This document shows, in pieces, positions 54,387-62,759 of a stretch of DNA of 64,000 nt; within the stretch, counting starts at the first letter, position 1; every line of letters starts with the position of its first letter. A model generated the notes under the pieces. It was not told the origin of the DNA. It worked only from the letters and a program-made list of their open reading frames with translations, and did no database searches. This stretch comes from Nonomuraea harbinensis. GTDB lineage: Bacteria; Actinomycetota; Actinomycetes; Streptosporangiales; Streptosporangiaceae. The stretch covers positions 62,001-126,000 of the forward strand of contig NZ_JAHKRN010000009.1 of NCBI RefSeq assembly GCF_019396385.1, written 5' to 3'. A program made the position numbers and the translations under genes.

Positions 54387-54761
54387 GTGGCGACCATCGA
54401 AGTAACCGAGACCAACTTCAACGACATCGCCGACAAGGGGATCGTCCTGCTCGACTTCTGGGCGGAGTGGTGCGGTCCTTGCAAGATGTTCGGGCCGATC
54501 TTTGAGAAGGCCTCCGAGAAGCACGAGGACATCACGTTCGGCAAGATCGACACCGACCAGGAGCAGGCGCTCGCGCAGGGCTTCGAGATCAGGTCGATCC
54601 CGACCCTGATGGCCATCCGCGACGGCATCGTGGTCTTCGCGCAGCCCGGCGCCATTCCCGCGCCGGCCCTCGACGACCTGATCCGTCAGGTGCGCGCGCT
54701 CGACATGGACGAGATCAGGGCGGAGCTCGACAAGGAGCTCAAGAACGCCCAGAAGAACTGA
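54387..54761 (+). CDS. trxA: Thioredoxin
   Basis: A 124-residue thioredoxin. Active site WAEWCGPCKMF, cis-proline in IRSIPTLMAIRDG, and the Asp in LLDFWAEW. A C-terminal extension (ALDMDEIRAELDKELKNAQ) makes it about 18 residues longer than E. coli TrxA. The GTG at 54387 has AGAGGAG upstream. It reduces disulfides in the cytoplasm. No thioredoxin reductase is adjacent. Confidence 0.93.
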   Translation: MATIEVTETNFNDIADKGIVLLDFWAEWCGPCKMFGPIFEKASEKHEDITFGKIDTDQEQALAQGFEIRSIPTLMAIRDGIVVFAQPGAIPAPALDDLIRQVRALDMDEIRAELDKELKNAQKN

Positions 54762-54770
54762 CCCACTCCG

Positions 54771-54806
54771 GCACGGCCCCGCCCTCGGGCGGGGCCGCCG
54801 TGCTTT
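54771..54806 (+). terminator. Thioredoxin gene terminator
   Basis: GGCCCCGCC and GGCGGGGCC form a 9-bp stem with a 4-base loop, extended by GCAC/GTGC, ending in CTTTC. The 9-mer CGTGCTTTC is then repeated three times (54799-54825), so there are three short T tracts. Confidence 0.85.
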
Positions 54807-54824
54807 CCGTGCTTTCCGTGCTTT

Positions 54825-55592
54825 CTAGGCCTTGCGGCCGACGCCCGCGTATCCCGGGCTGCGCCGTCCCGAGGCGGCCAGCTCGTCGTCCGGGCGCCAG
54901 TCCTTCGGGTCCACCAGGCCGGGCTCCAGCAGCTCGTAGCCCTCGAAGAAGCGCAGGATCTCCTCGTGCGTGCGCAGGTTGAGCGCCGCCGTGGACTGCT
55001 TGTAGACCTCGAGCGCCTGCGGCGTGAGATCGGTGTTGTCGTCGATCGCGTGGCTGATCACCAGGTGGCTGCCGGGCACGCAGACCTCGCGCAGCCGGGC
55101 GATGAGCCCGAACGCCTCCTCGTCCGACAGGAAGTGGAGGATCGTCAGCATCATGAACGCGACCGGCCGGTCGAAATCGATCAAGGGCTTGAGCTGCTCC
55201 AGCAGCTCATCCGGCTTGCGCGCGTCACCCTGGAGGAAGTCGACGTTGTCGCCGCGCGCCAGCAGCGCCCGGCCGTGCGTGCACACCACCGGGTCGTTGT
55301 CGACATACACCACCCGCGAGCCCACCGCGATCTCGTGCGTGTTGCCCTGGGTCGGCAAACCCGCCCCCAGGTCCACGATCTGGTCGACACCGTTCTCCGT
55401 CACCAGGCGTACGGCCCTGCGCAGGAAACCACGGTTGACCGCGGCCGAGGTCTTGGTGTTGGGGAACAGCTTCAGGATGCGCTCGGCCGCCTCCCGATCC
55501 GCCGCGAAGTTGTCCTTGCCGTCGAGGTAGTAGTCGTACATCCTCGCGACGTTGGGCACGTTCGGATCGACGCCATCTGGAGCTCTGTCCAC
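54825..55592 (-). CDS. SAM-dependent methyltransferase, Methyltransf_19 (DUF574) family
   Basis: A 255-residue Rossmann methyltransferase of the family common in Streptomyces and Streptosporangium. Motif I is VDLGAGLPTQGNTHEIA and motif II VVYVDNDPVV; the N-terminal MYDYYLDGKDNF and the FLSDEEAF region are family marks. The substrate is unknown. The GTG at 55592 fits because GGGAG lies 5 bases before it; upstream GTG or TTG starts would be closer to or inside the ribosome site. Its stop lies in the last thymine-rich repeat of the thioredoxin terminator. Confidence 0.88.
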   Translation of the reverse strand: MDRAPDGVDPNVPNVARMYDYYLDGKDNFAADREAAERILKLFPNTKTSAAVNRGFLRRAVRLVTENGVDQIVDLGAGLPTQGNTHEIAVGSRVVYVDNDPVVCTHGRALLARGDNVDFLQGDARKPDELLEQLKPLIDFDRPVAFMMLTILHFLSDEEAFGLIARLREVCVPGSHLVISHAIDDNTDLTPQALEVYKQSTAALNLRTHEEILRFFEGYELLEPGLVDPKDWRPDDELAASGRRSPGYAGVGRKA

Positions 55593-55683
55593 CACATCTC
55601 CCAATATTCCCGGCCTTTAGCCGCTGATCATAGAAGATGTTCCGGGCCACCGCTCGGCGATGGCCCGGAAAGGTGAGAGTTAC

Positions 55684-57027
55684 TCAGCCGCGGTACAGCT
55701 CGGCCACCCGGAAGGCCAGATCGAGCGACTGGCTCCGGTTGAGCCGTGGGTCGCAGGCCGTCTCGTAGCGGGTCGCCAGGTCGCCCTCGGCGATCTCGTG
55801 GCCGCCGCCGACGCACTCGGTCACGTCGTCGCCGGTGAACTCGATGTGGATGCCGCCGGGGTGCGTGCCGAGCGCGCGGTGCACCTCGAAGAACCCGGCC
55901 ACCTCGTCGAGCACGTTGTCGAAGCGCCGGGTCTTGTGGCCGCTCGGCGCCTCGAAGGTGTTGCCGTGCATCGGGTCGCACACCCAGGCCACCTGCGCGC
56001 CCGCGGCCGTGACCTCCTTGACCAGCGGCGGCAGATGCTCGCGGATCTTGGACGCGCCCATCCGCGTGACGAACGTGAGCCGCCCCGGCACGTTGTCCGG
56101 GTTGAGCTTCTCCACCAGCGCCAGCGCGTCCTCAGGAGAGGTGGACGGGCCCAGCTTGACGCCGATCGGGTTGCGGATCCTGGAGAAGAACTCCACGTGC
56201 GCGCCGTCGAGCTGGCGGGTGCGCTCGCCGATCCAGACCATGTGCGCCGACACGTCGTAGGGCAGGCCCGTGCGCGAGTCGATGCGGGTGAGCGCCTGGT
56301 CGTAGTCGAGGATCAGCGCCTCGTGGGAGGAGTAGAACTCCACCGACTGGAACTCCTCCGGCTCGGCCCCGCAGGCCCGCATGAAGGCCAGCGCCTGGTC
56401 GATCTCGCGGGCCAGCCGCTCGTAGCGCTGACCGGCCGGCGACCCGGCCACGAAGTCCTGGTTCCAGGCGTGCACCTGGCGCAGGTCGGCGTAGCCGCCC
56501 TTGGTGAACGCCCGGGCGAGGTTGAGCGTCACCGCCGAGGAGTGGTAGGCCTTGAGCAGCCGCCACGGGTCGGGCCTGCGCGACTCCGGGGTGAAGTCGA
56601 ACCCGTTGACCATGTCGCCCCGGTAGGCGGGCAGCTCCACGCCGTCGCGCACTTCGGTGCCCTTGGACCGCGGCTTGGCGAACTGGCCGGCGAGCCGGCC
56701 GATCTTGACCACCGGCACCTTGCCCGCGTAGGTGAGCACGATCGCCATCTGCAGCAGCGTCTTGAGCTTGTTGCGCACGTTGTCGGCCGTGGCGCCGGCG
56801 AACGTCTCGGCGCAGTCGCCGCCCTGCAGGACGAACGCCTCGCCCCGGGTGACGGCCGCCAGCTCCTCCTTGAGCTGGTCACACTCTCCCGCGAAGACCA
56901 GCGGGGGCAGGCCGCCGAGCTCGGCGACGACCTTCTCGAGCTCGTCGCGCTCAGGCCAGTCAGGCTGCTGGGCCGCGGACAGGGCTCGCCAGGAATCGAG
57001 ATTCAGCGAATTGCTCAATGCGCTCAC
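55684..57027 (-). CDS. aroG: Class II 3-deoxy-D-arabino-heptulosonate 7-phosphate synthase
   Basis: A 447-residue plant/mycobacterial type DAHP synthase, first enzyme of aromatic amino-acid synthesis, condensing PEP with erythrose 4-phosphate. Blocks are GECDQLKEELAAVTRGEAFVLQGGDCAE in full, GRLAGQFAKPRS, CDPMHGNTFEAPSGHKTR (metal site Cys and His) and HIEFTGDDVTECVGG. Conserved active-site features are intact. GTG at 57027 gives a length like Mycobacterium tuberculosis AroG; a good ribosome site is not seen. Confidence 0.95.
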   Translation of the reverse strand: MSALSNSLNLDSWRALSAAQQPDWPERDELEKVVAELGGLPPLVFAGECDQLKEELAAVTRGEAFVLQGGDCAETFAGATADNVRNKLKTLLQMAIVLTYAGKVPVVKIGRLAGQFAKPRSKGTEVRDGVELPAYRGDMVNGFDFTPESRRPDPWRLLKAYHSSAVTLNLARAFTKGGYADLRQVHAWNQDFVAGSPAGQRYERLAREIDQALAFMRACGAEPEEFQSVEFYSSHEALILDYDQALTRIDSRTGLPYDVSAHMVWIGERTRQLDGAHVEFFSRIRNPIGVKLGPSTSPEDALALVEKLNPDNVPGRLTFVTRMGASKIREHLPPLVKEVTAAGAQVAWVCDPMHGNTFEAPSGHKTRRFDNVLDEVAGFFEVHRALGTHPGGIHIEFTGDDVTECVGGGHEIAEGDLATRYETACDPRLNRSQSLDLAFRVAELYRG

Positions 57028-57172
57028 GAGATACGAGGGTATTCCACCGGATCCCTCTGGCCGACCTCCATGTCCACGTTGTGAGAAGGCGGTCAAAGCT
57101 TGACGGCATCCATGAGCGCCGAGCGCCCGAATCACCGGGTGTGAGCCGCCTCTCACCACCTCGGGAGTGGAC

Positions 57173-57928
57173 ATGGACGACGAACTCCACGCCCTGTCCG
57201 GCGCCTACGCCGCGCACGCGTTGCCGCCGGCCGACGTGGCGTCGTTCGAGGAGCACCTGTCGAGCTGCCGCACCTGCCCGTCCGAGGTGAGCCGCCTCCG
57301 GGAGACGGCCGCCCGCCTGGCCCTCGCCGTCGCCACCCCGCCGCCCGCCTCCCTGCGCCCCCGCGTCCTGACCGCCGCCCACCGGCGGCACGACACGGTC
57401 CACCCGGCGGCGGACCGGACTCCGCGTGCCGACGTCCTTCCCCCGCGGCGCGGGTGGCGGGCCAAGGCGGTGGCGGGGCTCGCCGCCGTGTCCGCGGCCG
57501 CCGCCGTCGCGCTCGGCGTGGTCGCCTTCGACGCCCGCCGCGACCTGGGCGACCTGCGGGCCGGGCACGGCGCGCTGGTCACGGAGGTGGCCGCCGTCCT
57601 GGCCGCCCCGGACGCCCGTACGGTACGGCACCGCATCGCCTCGGGCGGCACCGGCGTCGCCGTCGTCTCCCGCGAGCGGGGACGGATACTGTTCACTTCA
57701 TCGGGAATGCCGGAGTTGCCGCCGTCCAAGGTCTACGCTCTGTGGCTGATGAACCCGGACGGCGTCCGCCCGGCCGGGCTGCTCGACCGGGGGGAGGACG
57801 GCCTCACCGCACCCGTCGTCGCCGACCTCCGCGACGACGTCCGCCTCGGCCTCACCGTCGAGCCCGCGGGCGGCTCCGACCGGCCGACCACCCGCCCCAT
57901 CCTGTTCGCCGAGCTTCCCGCGGCCTGA
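57173..57928 (+). CDS. RskA-type anti-sigma factor without adjacent sigma gene
   Basis: A 251-residue membrane anti-sigma factor. The N-terminal zinc-binding anti-sigma domain has FEEHLSSCRTCPSEV; one membrane helix (about residues 97-118) follows, and the C-terminal extracellular RskA domain contains YALWLMNPDGVRPAGLLDRG. It would hold an ECF sigma factor (SigK type) until cut by regulated proteolysis. In most genomes sigK lies just upstream, but here the upstream gene is divergent aroG, so its partner must be elsewhere. GGGAG is 5 bases before the ATG at 57173. Confidence 0.88.
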   Translation: MDDELHALSGAYAAHALPPADVASFEEHLSSCRTCPSEVSRLRETAARLALAVATPPPASLRPRVLTAAHRRHDTVHPAADRTPRADVLPPRRGWRAKAVAGLAAVSAAAAVALGVVAFDARRDLGDLRAGHGALVTEVAAVLAAPDARTVRHRIASGGTGVAVVSRERGRILFTSSGMPELPPSKVYALWLMNPDGVRPAGLLDRGEDGLTAPVVADLRDDVRLGLTVEPAGGSDRPTTRPILFAELPAA

Positions 57929-57954
57929 GCCGGACCGTCGCCCAGGCCGCGGGA

Positions 57955-58203
57955 ATCCTTCGAATGACCATTGCGCTGCCTCTGCTGGATCGGGAGCTTC
58001 TGGGCCTCGATGTAGTCTTCAATGATCTTGAGCGGTGCGCCGCCGCACGAGGCGGCGAAATACGACGGCGACCAGAGGTGACCATCCACGAAGGCCTGAT
58101 CGATCTGGCCAGTGAACTCTATGGCCAGGTAGTGCGCTGATACGGCCTTGAGCCGGTTAACCAGCGTGGAGACCGCCAGCTTCGGCGGATAGTGCACCAG
58201 CAG
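57955..58203 (-). pseudogene. tnpA: tnpA remnant (Y1 transposase, IS200 family), 5' truncated
   Basis: The C-terminal two thirds remain: LLVHYPPKLAVSTLVNRLK, FVDGHLWSPSYFAASCGG and KIIEDYIEAQK with the catalytic Tyr in IEDYIE. The HUH metal motif that normally precedes LLVHYPPK is gone, so it cannot act. About 83 codons long. Confidence 0.8.
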
Positions 58204-58219
58204 AGCACAGCCCACCATT

Positions 58220-58828
58220 CACACCATCCGCAAGGTGGCCGGAGCCTATGCCACATTGAATGGCCACCTGACGGCGGGCAACTACGGTCCTCAGGGGGCC
58301 AGACAGAGGGCCAGGGCGAAGGCGAGCCCGATCCGGGTCCGCAAGGACGCCGCCCAGCCGTTCGACGACCGGTGTCTGTCCTGCTGCTGCACAGGATCTC
58401 CGGCCGGGAGGCGCGGTTCGCGGCCGACGTCAACCACCGCATTTCCAAGAGCATCGTGACCGAGGCTGAACGCACCTCACGCGGCATAGCCCTGGAAGAT
58501 CTGGGCGGAATCCGTGAGAGGGTACGGCTACGCAAGCCCCAGCGGGTCGCGCTGCATTCGTGGAGCTTCCAGCAGTCGGGGGCGTTCATCGCCTACAAAG
58601 GCACTGAGGGCAGGCGTGCCGGTTGAGCATGTGGATCCGGCCTACACCTCTCAGCGATGTTCGGCCTGTGCGCACACCGACCGCAGGAATCGGACCGATC
58701 AGGCGAGTTTCGTCTGCACGTCGTGTGGCTTCGCTGAGCACGCCGACGTGCACGCGGCCCGCAACATCGCCTTGCGCGGTGCGGCGGGCTGGGCAGTGAG
58801 TCACACTGCCGACGATGCGGCCTGACCC
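58220..58828 (+). pseudogene. tnpB: tnpB remnant with internal deletion and +1 frameshift
   Basis: Three pieces in order: an N-terminal part (HTIRKVAGAYATL to DAAQPFDDRCLS, 58220-58378), then directly the middle (LLLHRISGREARFAADVNHR to GAFIAYK, 58381-58599) and, after one extra G near 58600, the C-terminal part (ALRAGVPVEHVDPAYTSQ, CSACAH...CTSCGF, HADVHAARNI). The stretch with the first RuvC Asp is deleted. The start codon is also lost. The zinc ribbon and last Asp remain. Confidence 0.85.
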
Positions 58829-58837
58829 GTACATGCC

Positions 58838-59326
58838 ATGTGCGGTGAAGAGCTGCGAGCTCGGTCCTTCGAGACCGGGAAGCTGACCTACTTCGGCTGG
58901 CCCACCTCATCCGAGCTGCCGTGGACGTTCAGCGACGACGGCACCGTCATCGACCACCTCGTCTTCGGCAAGCTGCCGCGCGGCCTGCACACGGTCGAGT
59001 ACCGCTCGATCGACGCGGCCGGCAACCACGGCGCGCCGGGGGAGTTCACCGTCACCACGATCACCGGCGAGCACCGCGGGCCGCTGGCCGTCACCGGCAC
59101 GCTCACCGCGTCGGAGGCCGCCGCCGTGCTGCTCACCGGGAACGACGCGCCGGTCCTGTCGGGCAGCACCGTCGGGGGCGCGCTCGCCTGCACCGGCAAC
59201 ACGCCCGCGCCCGCCGACCTGGGCGTGCCCAACGCGCTGCGCGGCGCGGGCGCCGGGCAGCGCCGCGAGCTACGCGACGGTGCCGGGGGCGAGAGGTACG
59301 AGGCGGTCCAGCACCTCGGCGAGTGA
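58838..59326 (+). pseudogene. 3' remnant of a large secreted (ThuA/PKD-type) protein gene
   Basis: The open frame of 162 codons lacks a real start and begins in the middle of an Ig-like fold: LPRGLHTVEYRSIDAAGNHGAP. It continues in a repetitive C-terminal domain (GPLAVTGTLTASEAAAVLL, ALACTGNTPAPADLGVPNAL) seen at the ends of long actinobacterial ThuA-domain enzymes. The natural stop appears lost; reading continues into the convergent kinase gene. It starts right after the IS remnant, so the 5' part was removed by that insertion or a linked deletion. Confidence 0.65.
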
Positions 59327-60307
59327 GGCCGTGGCCTGGTCGCGCACGCGGGCGTACTCGGCCTCCGGATACTGCCGGGGGCCGTTCTCCACCAGCAGGA
59401 TCAGGTAGAGGTACGCCCGGTACAGGTCGAGCCGTACATGCGCGGCCGGGGTGAGCTCGAACGGGGTCACCTCGCGGTAGCCCGCCACCAGCGGGTCGTC
59501 CTCACGCAGCTCGGCGAAGATCGTCGGGGTGATGAACTCGGCCAGCGGGTCGCCCCAGAACGCCCGCTCGTGGTCGATGATCGCCTGGATGCGGGGCGGC
59601 CCCGACAGGTCCAGGAACACGTTGCCCGGCCAGATGTCGAAGTGGACCAGGTGGGGCGTGGTCACCTCGTCGAGCGCGGGCGCGGCCCCCGCCAGCAGCG
59701 CGCGGATGCGCGGCACCGGCGCGGGCAGCGCCGTCGGGTAGCGGACGGTGTCGCCGAGCAGCGCGTCGACCATGGCGAGGTACGCCTCGCGCCAGGTCGA
59801 GCCGGTGATGCCGGCGTGCGGGTAGCCGAACACCGGGCCGGTGACCGCGTTCAGCCGGGCCAGGAGGCGGCCCAGCTCGCGGCGGAGCCTCGCCTGGTCC
59901 TCGGGCGTGACCTTCGGAGAGCCCTCGCCCAGGGCGCCGTCGTGCCGTGAGACGTGGTTCCAGGAGACGCCGTCGAGCGCCGCCAGCATGAGGTAGTCGC
60001 CGCCCAGCACCGGGTCGTCGAACCCGGCCCGCAGCAGCGCCGCCACCGGCACGCCCGCCGCCGCGGCCAGCTCGCAGGCCGCCGCCTCCGTCCGCAGCAG
60101 ATCGCGCTCGTAGCTCAGCTGGTCGAGCTCCGGCGGCGGCGACAGCTTGCAGACCACGTCGCGGCCGTCGTCCAGGCGCAGCCGCCACACCGCGTTCGCG
60201 AAGCCGTCGGTCAGCTCGGCGTGATCGAGCACGCCCGCGCCGAGCGCCCTGCGGGCCAGCGCGTCGAGCTCCTGCCGCGATAAGCGGCGCTTGGTCCTGC
60301 TGTCCAC
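59270..60307 (-). CDS. Phosphotransferase of the APH/choline kinase fold
   Basis: A 345-residue kinase-like protein. VVCKLSPP holds the ATP lysine, the catalytic loop is LVHFDIWPGNVFLD (His-x-Asp-x4-Asn) and the metal site IIDHERAFWGDPLAEF. It could phosphorylate an aminoglycoside, a sugar or a small alcohol; the sugar operon next door suggests a sugar kinase but does not prove it. GTG at 60307. The 3' end overlaps the secreted-protein remnant. Confidence 0.82.
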   Translation of the reverse strand: MDSRTKRRLSRQELDALARRALGAGVLDHAELTDGFANAVWRLRLDDGRDVVCKLSPPPELDQLSYERDLLRTEAAACELAAAAGVPVAALLRAGFDDPVLGGDYLMLAALDGVSWNHVSRHDGALGEGSPKVTPEDQARLRRELGRLLARLNAVTGPVFGYPHAGITGSTWREAYLAMVDALLGDTVRYPTALPAPVPRIRALLAGAAPALDEVTTPHLVHFDIWPGNVFLDLSGPPRIQAIIDHERAFWGDPLAEFITPTIFAELREDDPLVAGYREVTPFELTPAAHVRLDLYRAYLYLILLVENGPRQYPEAEYARVRDQATASLAEVLDRLVPLAPGTVA

Positions 60308-60370
60308 CCACGCCCTCCTCAGACCGGCTCCCGCCGTACCAAGCCCATCCGCGCGTTCCAGCGCCGCGCC

Positions 60371-61369
60371 TCAGGCCGACTCGCGCCGCACCAGGTGGGT
60401 GTCGAGGATCACCACCGGCTGGCGCAGCTCCTCGCCGTTGATGCGGGCCACCAGCAGCAGCGCCATCTGGCGGCCCATCGCCTCCGTCGGCTGGTGGACG
60501 GTCGTCAGCGGCGGGTCGGCGTGCAGGGCGGCCTTCGAGTCGTCGAACCCGATCACCGCCACGTCGCCGGGGATCGCCCGGCCCGCCGCCTTCAGCACCC
60601 GGACCGCGCCCAGCGCCATCGGGTCGGAGGCGGCGAACACCGCGTCGAGGTCGGGATGGGCGGCCAGCAGCTCGGTCATCGCCGCCTCCCCGCTCTCCTC
60701 GGAGAAGTCGCCGTACGCGACCAGCTCGGGAAAGCCGGAAGGCAGCAGCGCGTCGCGGTAGCCCGCCAGCCGGTCGACGCCCACGCCCATGTCCTGCGAG
60801 CCGGCGATGGCGGCGATGCGGGTGCGGCCGAGGCCCAGCAGGTGTTTGACCGCCTGCCGGGCCCCTGCCCTGTTGTCCATGTCGACGTAGCTGTAGGGGG
60901 ACAGGCCGACGGGGCGGCCGCCCAGCACGGTCGGCACGCCCATCGCCTCCAGCCTGCCCGGCAGCGGGTCGGCGCCGTGCAGCGACAGGAGCAGCACGCC
61001 GTCGACGTGCTGTCCCGTCAGGTAGTGCTGCAGCCTGGCGTGCTCCTGGGGGGTGCGCGCCATGGCCAGCAGGAGTTGCAGGCCGGTCTCCGACAGCGCC
61101 GAGCCGATGCCCCGGATGGTGCCGGCGAAGTAGGGCTCGTCGAAGAGCCGGCCTTCGGACTCGGAGACGACCAGCGCGACGGTGTCGGTGCGGCGGGTCA
61201 CCAGGGTGCGGGCCGCCCGGTTGGGGACGTAGCCCAGCTCCTGGATCGCCGCCTGCACCGCGTCGCGCGCTCGCTGGCTCACATTGGGGGAGCCGTTGAT
61301 GACTCTCGACACCGTGCCTCGGCCGACCCCGGCCCGGGCGGCGACTGCCTCAAGAGTCGGTCGGTTCAT
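60371..61369 (-). CDS. LacI-family repressor of the beta-glucoside operon (CebR-like)
   Basis: A 332-residue LacI protein: HTH PTLEAVAARAGVGRGTVSRVINGSPNVSQRARDAV as a block with hinge LGYVPNRAARTL, then a sugar-binding domain with VSESEGRLFDEPYF and VIGFDDSKAALHADPPLTTVHQP. ATG at 61369 overlaps the glucosidase stop by 20 bases, so it is the last gene of the operon. By gene order it corresponds to CebR, which senses cellobiose in Streptomyces. Confidence 0.88.
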   Translation of the reverse strand: MNRPTLEAVAARAGVGRGTVSRVINGSPNVSQRARDAVQAAIQELGYVPNRAARTLVTRRTDTVALVVSESEGRLFDEPYFAGTIRGIGSALSETGLQLLLAMARTPQEHARLQHYLTGQHVDGVLLLSLHGADPLPGRLEAMGVPTVLGGRPVGLSPYSYVDMDNRAGARQAVKHLLGLGRTRIAAIAGSQDMGVGVDRLAGYRDALLPSGFPELVAYGDFSEESGEAAMTELLAAHPDLDAVFAASDPMALGAVRVLKAAGRAIPGDVAVIGFDDSKAALHADPPLTTVHQPTEAMGRQMALLLVARINGEELRQPVVILDTHLVRRESA

Positions 61370-62759
61370 GGTTCCTATTCTGCCGGATGATCTCGGCATA
61401 CCATGTCGCGCTGTCTTTGGGCAGCCGCTCCTGCGTCTCGTAGTCGACCCGGACGATGCCGAAGCGCTTGCCGTAGCCCCAGGCCCACTCGAAGTTGTCC
61501 ATGAGCGACCAGGCGAAATAGCCCTCCAGCGGCACTCCGGCGTCGATCGCCTCGCGGCAGGCGCCCAGGTGGGCCTCGAAGTAGGCCCGCCGCTCCTCGT
61601 CGCGCACCCGGCCGTCGGCCAGGACGTCCTCGAACGCGGCGCCGTTCTCCGAGACGACCAGCGGGATCCGCGGGTAGTCGCGGGCCACCCTGGCGAGCAC
61701 CTCCACCAGGCCGTCCTCGTCGATCTCCCAGCCCATCGCGGTGACCGGGCGGCCGCCGTTCACGAACGAGACGTGCTCGCTGCCCACCCAGGGCGAGGCC
61801 GAGTCGGTCGGCGCGGCCGCCGCCGAGGCCCGGCCGCCCGGCGCCCCGGACACCGTGAACCGGCTGTAGTAGTTGACCAGCAGCACGTCGATCGGCGCGT
61901 TGATGGTCTTCAGGTCGCCGTCCTCGATGAAGGCCAGGTCCATCCGCAGGTCGTCGAGGACGTCCTGCGGATAGCGGCCGGTCAGCAGCGCGTCGAGGAA
62001 GAACCGGTTCTGCAGCCCGTCGATGCGACGTGCCGCGTCCTGGTCAGCCTCGCTGGCCGTGGCCGGGGTGATCGCGTAGAGGTTCACGCAACCTCCCACC
62101 CGGCGCGCGCCCATGGCCTGGACCCCTAGTCCATGGGCGAGGTTCAAGTGGTGCGCGGCCCGGATGGCGTTCTCGGGCTCGCGGCGTCCCGGAGCATGCT
62201 CACCCGAGGCGTATCCGAGGAAGGCCGCGCACCACGGCTCATTGACGGTGCTCCACGTGTGCACCCTGTCGTGCAGCGCTTCGTGCACGATCGCCGCGTA
62301 GTCGGCGAAGCGCAGCGCCGTGTCCCTGGCCGGCCAGCCGCCTCTGTCCTCCAGGGCCTGCGGCAGGTCCCAGTGGTAGAGCGTCAGCCACGGGTCGATC
62401 CCGTGCGACAGCAGCTCGTCGACCAGGCGCTTGTAGAAGTCCAGCCCCTTCTGGTTGACGGCCCCGGATCCGTCCGGCTGCACGCGCGGCCAGGACACCG
62501 AGAAGCGGTAGGCGCTCAGGCCCAGATCCGCCATGATCCGTACGTCGTCGCGGTAGCGGTTGTAGTGGTCGATGGCGACGTCCGCGTGTTCGCCGCCCAC
62601 CACCCTGCCCGGCGTCTTGGTGAACGTGTCCCAGATCGACGTGCCGCGGCCGTCCGCCGTCACCGCGCCCTCGATCTGATAGGCCGAGGTTGCCGCGCCC
62701 CACGCGAACCCGGTAGGGAATCGCAGCTCGGAGCGGGTCTGTTCCTCCTGAGTCGTCAC
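61350..62759 (-). CDS. bglC: Beta-glucosidase, GH1 family
   Basis: A 469-residue retaining glycosidase: FPTGFAWGAATSAYQIEGA, acid/base Glu in WSTVNEPWCAAFLGY, nucleophile Glu in LVVSENGAAFED and the aglycone-site EWAWGYGKRFGIV. No signal peptide, so it should split imported cellobiose or other beta-glucosides in the cytoplasm. The GTG at 62759 overlaps the permease stop (GTGA). The symbol bglC is by analogy to the Streptomyces operon. Confidence 0.93.
   Translation of the reverse strand: MTTQEEQTRSELRFPTGFAWGAATSAYQIEGAVTADGRGTSIWDTFTKTPGRVVGGEHADVAIDHYNRYRDDVRIMADLGLSAYRFSVSWPRVQPDGSGAVNQKGLDFYKRLVDELLSHGIDPWLTLYHWDLPQALEDRGGWPARDTALRFADYAAIVHEALHDRVHTWSTVNEPWCAAFLGYASGEHAPGRREPENAIRAAHHLNLAHGLGVQAMGARRVGGCVNLYAITPATASEADQDAARRIDGLQNRFFLDALLTGRYPQDVLDDLRMDLAFIEDGDLKTINAPIDVLLVNYYSRFTVSGAPGGRASAAAAPTDSASPWVGSEHVSFVNGGRPVTAMGWEIDEDGLVEVLARVARDYPRIPLVVSENGAAFEDVLADGRVRDEERRAYFEAHLGACREAIDAGVPLEGYFAWSLMDNFEWAWGYGKRFGIVRVDYETQERLPKDSATWYAEIIRQNRNHEPTDS

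Larger units (their letters stand above)
57955..58828. mobile_element. Decayed IS200/IS605-type element
   Basis: Divergent remnants of tnpA (minus strand) and tnpB (plus strand) of one element fill this stretch. Both have lost their 5' ends at the shared junction near 58205-58220, suggesting one deletion. The exact ends cannot be set by eye. It lies between the anti-sigma gene and a truncated secreted protein gene. Confidence 0.75.

Noticed and set aside
57018..57172. Search for a sigma-factor gene or fragment before the anti-sigma gene
   Set aside because: Only 145 bases separate aroG from the anti-sigma gene and no sigma-like reading exists in them.
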